Source of the DNA: Ampelocalamus luodianensis
Taxonomy: Eukaryota; Streptophyta; Magnoliopsida; Poales; Poaceae
Reading direction: 5' to 3'
DNA: 64,000 nucleotides
Assembly (NCBI GenBank): GCA_036346255.1
Contig: CM070629.1
Coordinates: 5,833,001 to 5,897,000, forward strand
In this document: positions 57,639-64,000 of the stretch, in pieces
Position numbering within the stretch: the first letter of the stretch is position 1
Layout of the letters: the number at the start of each line of letters is the position of its first letter
Translations under genes and position numbers: made by a program
The notes under the pieces: generated by a model
Database searches by the model: none
The model's input: the letters and a program-made list of their open reading frames with translations, nothing else
Told to the model about the DNA's origin: nothing

Positions 57639-59681
57639 ATGCATCTCCGGTCTTTCCGCTTGGGCAGTCTGCTCCTGCACCTGCTCCTCCTGGCTGCCGG
57701 CCGGTGCTGCCTCGCGGCCACCGGCGGCGGCGATGACGGCAGGCAGTTCGCCTACAACGGCTTCGCGGGCGCGAACCTCACGCTCGACGGCGCGGCCACG
57801 GTCACGCCGAACGGCCTCCTCATGCTGACCAACGGCACCATCCAGATGAAGGGCCACGCCTTCCACCCGTCGCCGCTCACGTTCCGCGACGCCGCGCCGA
57901 ACGCCACCGGCGCCGCGCGGTCCTTCTCGACCACCTTCGTGTTCGCCATCTTCGGGCAGTACGCGGACCTGAGCAGCCACGGCCTGGCATTCTTCGTCGC
58001 CGCGAGCAGGGAGGTGCTCTCCACCGCGCTGCCGGGCCAGTTCTTGGGCCTCCTCAACGACACCAACAACGGCAACCGGAGCGCCCGCATCCTCGCCGTG
58101 GAGTTCGACACGCTCTTCAACGCCGACTTCCGCGACATGAACAGCAACCACGTCGGCGTCGACGTCGACGGCCTGGAGTCGGTAAAGGCCGCCAACGCCG
58201 GGTACTACGACGACGGCAACGGGAGGTTCCAGAACCTGAGCCTGATCAGCCGGAAGGCCATGCAAGTGTGGGTGGACTACGACGGCGCGACCACGGAGAT
58301 CACCGTGACCATGGCTCCCCTGGGCATGGCTCGGCCCAAGAGGCCCCTGCTGCAGACCACCGTCGACCTCTCGGACGTGGTGCAGAGCACGGCGTACGTC
58401 GGGTTCGCGTCAGCGACAGGCATCCTCTTCTCGCGCCACTTCGTCGTCGGCTGGAGCTTCGCGCTGGACGGACCGGCCCCGGCGCTGAACATCTCAGGGC
58501 TACCGGCCTTGCCGCCGGCCTGGCCCAAGCCACGGTCGAAGGTGTTGGAGATCGTGCTGCCCATAGCGTCGGCGACTCTGGTTTTCGCTGTGGGCATCAC
58601 GATTTACACCCTGATACGACGGCGGCTCAGGTACGCCGAGCTGCGCGAGGACTGGGAGGTCGCGTTCGGGCCGCACCGATTCTCTTACAAGGACCTGTTT
58701 CATGCGACCAAGGGGTTCAGCGACAAGAACCTGCTCGGGGCGGGAGGGTTTGGAAGCGTGTACAAGGGCGTTCTCCCCAAATCCAACATGGAGGTCGCGG
58801 TGAAGAGGGTGTCGCATGAATCGAGGCAGGGGATGAAGGAGTTCGTGGCAGAGGTTGCGAGTATCGGACGTCTGCGGCACCGCAACCTCGTGCAGCTGCT
58901 CGGTTATTGCCGGCGCAAAGGTGAACTTCTCTTGGTCTACGATTGCATGCCAAATGGTAGCCTGGATAAGTACTTATACGATCAAAGCAAGGGTGCATTG
59001 GATTGGCCTCAAAGGTTTCACATTATCAGAGGAGTGGCTTCCGGGCTACTGTATCTCCACGAGGATTGGGAGCAAGTTGTCATCCATCGAGACGTGAAGG
59101 CAAGCAACGTGCTACTGGACAGCGAAATGAATGGGCGGTTAGGGGATTTCGGCCTTGCAAGGTTGTATGACCACGGAGCCGATGCGCAAACAACACACGT
59201 CGTCGGCACTATGGGCTACCTAGCTCCTGAACTAGGACACACCGGCAAGGCAACTCCATCAACCGATGTGTTCGCCTTCGGGGCATTCCTTCTAGAGGTC
59301 ACCTGTGGCCGAAGGCCAATCGAGCAAGATGAGCACGACAACCGCGTCGTGCTCGTGGATTGGGTGATCGAGCATTGGAACAAGGCCTTGATCACTAACG
59401 CGGCGGACACGAGGATTCCGACTGGGTTTAATCCTGACGAGGTCTCTCTGGTACTAAAGCTTGGGTTGTTGTGCTCGCATCCTTTGCCCGATGCGAGGCC
59501 AACGATGAGGCAAGTCATGCAGTACCTCGACGGCGACATGCTCCTCCCGGACTTGTCGCCGACGCACCTCAGCTTCACCATGCTGGAGCGGATGTACAGC
59601 AGGGAGTTCAACCAGAATGTGATGTCGTACGTGTCATCGACCAGCTTGGGTGCCGTTTCTGATCTCTCAGGAGGAAGGTGA
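57639..59681 (+). CDS. L-type lectin-domain receptor kinase (680 aa, intronless)
   Basis: A plasma-membrane receptor-like kinase that would sense an extracellular ligand and signal by Ser/Thr phosphorylation. Residues 1-26 form a signal peptide with a Leu-rich core. Residues 36-277 are a legume-lectin domain (QFAYNGF, AVEFDTLFNADFRDMNSNHV, then VDYDGATTEITVT and HFVVGWSF). A hydrophobic helix at 303-326 is followed by the stop-transfer RRRLR. The kinase spans about 362-631: glycine loop GAGGFG 367-372, Lys389, Glu405, HRD 483-485, DFG 503-505 and APE 529-531, all intact. It is therefore an RD kinase. NGT, NAT, NRS and NIS are N-glycosylation sites. Length and lack of introns are normal for the family. 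The strings LLVYDCMPNGSLDKYL and HEDWEQVVIHRDVKASNVLL suit the clade of grass LecRK-IV-like proteins. The ligand is unknown. A related gene follows in the same direction. Confidence 0.96.
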   Translation: MHLRSFRLGSLLLHLLLLAAGRCCLAATGGGDDGRQFAYNGFAGANLTLDGAATVTPNGLLMLTNGTIQMKGHAFHPSPLTFRDAAPNATGAARSFSTTFVFAIFGQYADLSSHGLAFFVAASREVLSTALPGQFLGLLNDTNNGNRSARILAVEFDTLFNADFRDMNSNHVGVDVDGLESVKAANAGYYDDGNGRFQNLSLISRKAMQVWVDYDGATTEITVTMAPLGMARPKRPLLQTTVDLSDVVQSTAYVGFASATGILFSRHFVVGWSFALDGPAPALNISGLPALPPAWPKPRSKVLEIVLPIASATLVFAVGITIYTLIRRRLRYAELREDWEVAFGPHRFSYKDLFHATKGFSDKNLLGAGGFGSVYKGVLPKSNMEVAVKRVSHESRQGMKEFVAEVASIGRLRHRNLVQLLGYCRRKGELLLVYDCMPNGSLDKYLYDQSKGALDWPQRFHIIRGVASGLLYLHEDWEQVVIHRDVKASNVLLDSEMNGRLGDFGLARLYDHGADAQTTHVVGTMGYLAPELGHTGKATPSTDVFAFGAFLLEVTCGRRPIEQDEHDNRVVLVDWVIEHWNKALITNAADTRIPTGFNPDEVSLVLKLGLLCSHPLPDARPTMRQVMQYLDGDMLLPDLSPTHLSFTMLERMYSREFNQNVMSYVSSTSLGAVSDLSGGR

Positions 59682-60004
59682 TAAGATGCTTGCAATTAGC
59701 GAGTGTAATTGTGTAACTAGAGGTTGTTATCTATGCTTTAACTGTACTAAGAAAATGAGGCTCTTTGTTTTTTAGTACTAACTACTGAATGTCTGAATTC
59801 TATCTGTGCTATGCTGTTCGGGCAGCACCAAGATGCCTTTTTTTCGGATTGTTGGCACAACACAAACATCAGTGATTCAGTAACAACAAAGAACTAAATC
59901 ATCAATTCTTTAAGCAAACAACAAAACAGAAGATTTCTCGAGTCTAATATTTGCATATAACCACGCTAATGCTGCCAATCATTTTTTTGTTGAAAAAATA
60001 GACA
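59682..60004. other. 3' flank of the first receptor kinase
   Basis: AT-rich 3' UTR and spacer. AATAAA is not present close to the stop; AATGAGG and TTTTTAG strings are the nearest candidates. No other feature is seen. Confidence 0.35.
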
Positions 60005-60735
60005 GAAGTGATGCCCATTATATTAATAAAGGAGTGCGGCACAGGGCTGCAGGAATAATAGTTTTAGGGCAGAGCCTTAATTACAAATTGAGAATTGCTC
60101 CAAACATTTTGCCCCAGCGAGGGACCACGTTCTTCCTCCCTCTTTTATCTTAGCCAGGAGGTCCATCAGCCTGGAAGATATGTTGTGGAAGATTCTGACG
60201 TTCTGTTCCTTCTAGAACTCCTAGGTAACTAGAATGAGGACCATGGTCGTCGCCCTTCCAGAGAGTCCTCGCATCTCATTGATCTTCATCTACCAGTCTG
60301 CAATGGACCGACAACCCACCTAATGGGGCGGCTTGAGCTGAGCAGTTCCTAGCCAATCCGCCATGGCAATCCATATGCGCTAGAGAATCTACAGTGGGCG
60401 AAGAGATGCAGTGCTAATTCCGAAAATTGTCTGCAGAGAGGGTAGGTGCGCTGGTTTGACCAGCCCCTCGTTGCCAGTTTGTCAGAGGTCCAAAGCCAGT
60501 TTTGGATTGCTATCTAGGCGAAGAATTTGCACTGGGGGCATATGATTCCATATTACTTGTTGGTAATTTGTTGTTGTAGAGCCAAGGAAAGGTAGAGCGT
60601 ATGTGGATTTTGAAGAATAGACTCCCCCAGGGTCAGCTTCCAGGTTATCTCATCCGAGGTATTTGGATCCAACTGGATTTTGCTTATTTTCATCCATAGC
60701 TCTAGAAATTGTTGTATGTGCTAGGTCGTCAATCC
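60005..60735 (-). pseudogene. LINE (non-LTR retrotransposon) 3'-end fragment
   Basis: The minus strand reads, with interruptions, SDEITWKLTLGES, then CKFFAWIAIQNWLWTSDKLA TRGW, CRQFSELALHLFAHCRFS, and finally RRNVRIFHNISSRLMDLLAK IKEEGRTWSLAGAK near the end. This is the zinc-binding segment after reverse transcriptase and the C-terminal tail seen in plant L1-type LINE proteins. The segment normally belongs to ORF2, which copies the element at its insertion site. The reverse transcriptase core is missing and several stops interrupt the frame. It is 5' truncated, as LINE insertions usually are. It lies between the two receptor kinase genes, opposite to them. Confidence 0.75.
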
Positions 60736-61054
60736 CCCGAGAATATTAATGTCCTGCACTCACCGCCCGTTCTGAAGCGTGGCACTGACACTTGTGTTCT
60801 TTCGTTTGGAAACTTGAAAAATCGTTGGACCCAAATCTTTGGGAGCAGCATCGTGTAGCTAGGAGGAGTGCCAGAACTTTGCTTCCTTTCCATTGCCGAG
60901 ACTGGCTGTTGTGGCCACTACGAAGAAGGGCCGGTCTACTTCGTCGCACGGTATTTCCATGCCCACCCAAGGTTTCTACCGAGCTTTCCATTCCCACTAA
61001 AGTCAACGAAGTCTGAAGGGCGAGGAGAGCTATTGGTGGTTGAGGATGCCGAGG

Positions 61055-61349
61055 CAGTGAAAACGTTATCACCAAAATTTCGGCTGTTATCGGCGATTTT
61101 CGGAGTTACCGGTGGGGTCCGATAAATTTTTATACCGGACAAAAAAATTGAGATTAAATATTTATTTAATTTCTGTCCAAATTCATCTTTAAATTCAAAT
61201 TTTAGATAAATTTCGTCTTTACATCTGAAAATTTCAAATTTCAATTTAAAAAATTCAGCCCAAATTTCGCCCAAATTTCCAGTAACCGACGAAAACAGGT
61301 GTTATCGCTACCCTCCGAATTTTTTTTCTTACCGGTAATGTTTTCAATG
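61055..61349. mobile_element. hAT-type MITE (295 bp)
   Basis: Ends CAGTGAAAACGTTATC and (reverse) CATTGAAAACATTACC. The perfect 8-bp duplication TGCCGAGG lies at 61047-61054 and 61350-61357. The interior is AT-rich with 'aaatttc' motifs, and no coding sequence is seen. Confidence 0.88.
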
Positions 61350-61357
61350 TGCCGAGG

Positions 61358-62489
61358 CCCTATGCTGCCAATCATGGCTTCACATTATCGAAAGATTAGC
61401 ATGCACCTCCAAAGTTTCTTGCCAACTGCCAAGAGAAAGCAACGTAATAAGTACGTTGTTCATGGATCTAGCTAGCTCATTAGTACATGTCAGAATCGGT
61501 AGACTAGTACAACAGCTCGTGTTTGTTTTTAAATGAGATCGATTGCGCATATCTTGACAATTACTCATTGAAACAGCCAAACACAAAATATCAAACTGTG
61601 GACCGCAATGCCAAACCGCTAAAATATTGTTCCAAGTCAAAATCAATCGCAACCCAGAATTGACACACGAGACAACCAATCCTTGTAAAACGGCAGCGTG
61701 AAGTAGAAATATTTCACTATCAGAACTCGGAACCTAGCTTTATCTTTAGGAAGTGTAGTAGTAAAAGAAGTACTGCTTCAAGCATGAAGGGCAGCTAAAA
61801 GAGCCCAGAAGTCCATTGATTCGTGAGAAAAGTAAAAAAGAGAGTAGGTGCATCGAGAAAGATAGTCTCTGGATAGTCTCTTCCTCATTTCCTCTCGGGT
61901 ATCTCTCTTGTTTGACCATTTGAATTGTTCTAGTAGTACCTCTCAGGCTCTCAGTTAACTGCTTGAAGAAACTGTAATTCTTTTTAGCAGTCTAGAAGAG
62001 TTATCGCCGAATGTTCAGAATAGAATTGATCTAGATGAGTTGTCACAAAATTCAGTTTGTGGAGACAGAAGAAAGGTGAATGGTCTCATTCAGCCAACCC
62101 TTTTTTTACCATGTGCAATGATCCCACCCTGCAGGGCACGGCGCCTAATAGCATGCGCAGAACTCTTGCAGTTTGAGATGTTGACGAACAGGACGGTTAA
62201 TTAGTGCATGCGAACAGTTCGAAAAGTAGTAAAGATCTCTCGCAGAATTGTCGGATCTACATAGGCGCCCTATTAAATTGAGATATTCTCCGTTTGCTAC
62301 CGCCATACACGTCCTTCTCTCTGTATCTTTCAGCCCTCCGGTGCTACTCTGTACTGCGCCCTCACCCACCACCCAACCACCCATGCATCTCCGCACCGTC
62401 AAAAACTGTACTGCCTGATCATAAACCGAACAAATTATTCAGCTTCTCGAACTTGAAGGCATCAAGGCGCAGTGTCCCCCAAAACAACG
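61358..62489. other. Upstream region of the second lectin receptor kinase
   Basis: No gene is seen. The 5' part is AT-rich. The last 200 bp before the start codon are pyrimidine-rich, like a transcribed leader. No convincing TATA box is seen. Confidence 0.35.
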
Positions 62490-64000
62490 ATGCTTGCCAA
62501 GTTTGTATATTTCCTTCTGCTCGTCTTAATCAGCCTGAACGCCGAAACGGCCTCGTCCGCCGACGATGACCAGTTCGCCTACCAAGGCTTCGCCGCGGCG
62601 AACCTCACCCTGGACGGCCTCGCCGTCGTCACGTCCAACGGCCTTCTCGCGCTCACCAACGCGACGTACCAGACGAAGGCCCACGCCTTCCACCCCGCCC
62701 CACTCGGCTTCCTCAACAGGTCCGCGGCGACGTCGAACGCCACCGTGGCGCGGTCCTTCTCCACGTCCTTCGTGTTCGCCATCGTGTCCGGCTACGACGG
62801 CCTGAGCGACCACGGGCTCGCGTTCGTGGTCGCCCCGACCGCGAACCTCTCCACGGCGAACGCCGGGCAGTACCTGGGCCTCCTCAACGCGACGAACGGC
62901 ACGGCGAGCGACCGCATCTTGGCCGTCGAGCTCGACACCATCATGAACCCCGAGTTCCGCGACATCAACAGCAACCACGTCGGCATCGACGTCAACAGCC
63001 TCATGTCGCAGCAGGCCCGGCCGGCCGGCTACTACGGCGACGACGACGGCGCCTTCCGAGACCTGAGGCTAAACAGCCGCATGCCGATGCAGGTGTGGGT
63101 GGACTACGACAGCCAGGCCAGGCAGCTCAACGTGACATTAGCTCCCGTGCAAGTGCCGAAGCCCAGGAAGCCTCTGCTCTCCGAAGCCATTGATCTCTCC
63201 ACGGTCATGGCGGACACGATGTACGTCGGCTTCTCGTCGGCGACGGGCGTCGTGTTCACGCACCACTACGTGCTCGGATGGAGCTTCCGCTTGGACGGAC
63301 CTGCCCCGCCGCTTGATTTCTCGAAGCTTCCCGTCCTGCCACGCGTGGGTCCGAAGCCTCGGTCCAAGGTCTTGGACGTCGTGCTTCCGCTCGCCACCGC
63401 ATTGCTCGTCGCTGTAGTGCTAGCTGCCGTCTTCTTGTTCGTGTGGCGTCGGCGCCGGTTCGCCGAGGTGCGCGAAGATTGGGAGGACGAGTTCGGCCCG
63501 CACCGGTTCGCATACAAGGATCTGTTTCGTGCCACCGATGGGTTCAAGGAAAAGAATTTACTGGGCGTTGGAGGGTTTGGGCGAGTGTACAGAGGGGTGC
63601 TTCCGGCGTCAAATTTGGAGATTGCGGTGAAGAGGGTGTCACATGATTCGAGGCAAGGAGTGAAGGAGTTCATCGCTGAGGTGGTTAGCATCGGCCGACT
63701 TCGACACCGGAATCTTGTGCAGTTACTAGGCTACTGCCGGCGCAAGGGTGAACTTCTGCTGGTTTATGACTGCATGGCAAATGGTAGCCTCGACAAGTAC
63801 TTACACGATAAAAATCGGCCAGCTCTATATTGGCCCGAGAGGTACTGGATAATCAAAGGCGTCGCGTCAGGCCTGCTGTACCTACACGAGGATTGGGAGC
63901 AGGTCGTCGTCCATCGAGATATAAAAGCAAGCAATGTGCTGTTGGACAGCGAGATGAATGGGCGGTTGGGCGATTTCGGCCTGGCGAGGTTGTACGACCA
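62490..64000 (+). CDS. L-type lectin-domain receptor kinase, second gene (3' end outside window)
   Basis: An open frame from MLAKFVYFLLLVLISLN to the window edge, 503 codons without a stop or intron. The signal peptide covers about residues 1-23. The lectin domain begins at DQFAYQGF and ends near HHYVLGWSF. The membrane helix is at about 294-319 (VLDVVLPLATALLVAVVLAA). Kinase features: GVGGFG from 359, Lys381 (IAVKRV), HRD ending at Asp477, DFG from Asp495. The frame leaves the window just after GLARLYD, so the activation loop and C-lobe are not seen. It resembles the upstream gene along its whole length, most in the kinase part (LLGYCRRKGELLLVYDCM is identical). A tandem duplicate is likely. 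The role is the same: a plasma-membrane receptor kinase with an unknown ligand. The first ATG follows AACAACG, an acceptable start context. Confidence 0.94.
   Translation, partial: MLAKFVYFLLLVLISLNAETASSADDDQFAYQGFAAANLTLDGLAVVTSNGLLALTNATYQTKAHAFHPAPLGFLNRSAATSNATVARSFSTSFVFAIVSGYDGLSDHGLAFVVAPTANLSTANAGQYLGLLNATNGTASDRILAVELDTIMNPEFRDINSNHVGIDVNSLMSQQARPAGYYGDDDGAFRDLRLNSRMPMQVWVDYDSQARQLNVTLAPVQVPKPRKPLLSEAIDLSTVMADTMYVGFSSATGVVFTHHYVLGWSFRLDGPAPPLDFSKLPVLPRVGPKPRSKVLDVVLPLATALLVAVVLAAVFLFVWRRRRFAEVREDWEDEFGPHRFAYKDLFRATDGFKEKNLLGVGGFGRVYRGVLPASNLEIAVKRVSHDSRQGVKEFIAEVVSIGRLRHRNLVQLLGYCRRKGELLLVYDCMANGSLDKYLHDKNRPALYWPERYWIIKGVASGLLYLHEDWEQVVVHRDIKASNVLLDSEMNGRLGDFGLARLYD

Noticed and set aside
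57561..58265. Long open frame (234 codons) antisense to the first lectin receptor kinase
   Set aside because: It is the antisense shadow of a GC-rich coding region whose sense frame has full domains; no known domain is visible in it.

Overview
The window looks like nuclear DNA from a grass (Poaceae). The evidence is one multi-exon plastid-enzyme gene, two intronless GC-rich L-type lectin receptor kinase genes, and dense nested plant transposons: Pack-MULE, hAT, CACTA, Ty1/copia, Ty3/gypsy, LINE and MITEs. The species cannot be fixed from the sequence alone. Only three loci look like intact host genes.

Layout. 1-8.2 kb holds no gene I can name, but contains a 957-bp Pack-MULE (864-1820) and a 336-bp MITE (3163-3498). 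8461-15159 (minus) is a complete ten-exon gene for homogentisate solanesyltransferase (HST/PDS2 type, 379 aa), the UbiA prenyltransferase of plastoquinone synthesis. A non-autonomous LTR element sits in its fourth intron. 16.1-20.6 kb looks like a hAT-like element carrying the N-terminal end of an HD-Zip IV transcription factor gene, which is split by a 2.6-kb gypsy-type solo LTR. 20.7-21.9 kb is a thaumatin-like pseudogene broken by a 757-bp hAT MITE.

22.6-29.4 kb is a 1.8-kb-arm inverted duplication of part of a decayed transposon with a Ulp1-like protease region. Its right arm is interrupted by a 3.16-kb solo LTR with a perfect target-site duplication. A second, tighter palindrome (arms about 555 bp) lies at 33.2-34.3 kb. 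35.0-38.3 kb contains nested hAT and Mutator-type elements, including a second 757-bp copy of the hAT MITE.

39.5-46.6 kb and 49.8-56.6 kb are two copies of one copia family in opposite orientation. Each has LTRs of about 265-271 bp and a perfect 5-bp target-site duplication, and both have broken coding regions. Between them are a CACTA end, two exons of a coiled-coil protein gene and a possible NLR N-terminal fragment.

56.7-64.0 kb is the second genic zone. A complete L-type lectin receptor kinase (57639-59681) is followed in tandem by a second one (62490 to beyond the window end). The gap between them holds a LINE remnant and a 295-bp hAT MITE.

The genes do not form a pathway together. HST acts in the plastid; the receptor kinases would act at the plasma membrane in extracellular signal perception. 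The most unusual material is the pair of inverted duplications, which could produce hairpin RNA from transposon sequence, and the gene-fragment capture by three DNA transposon classes.
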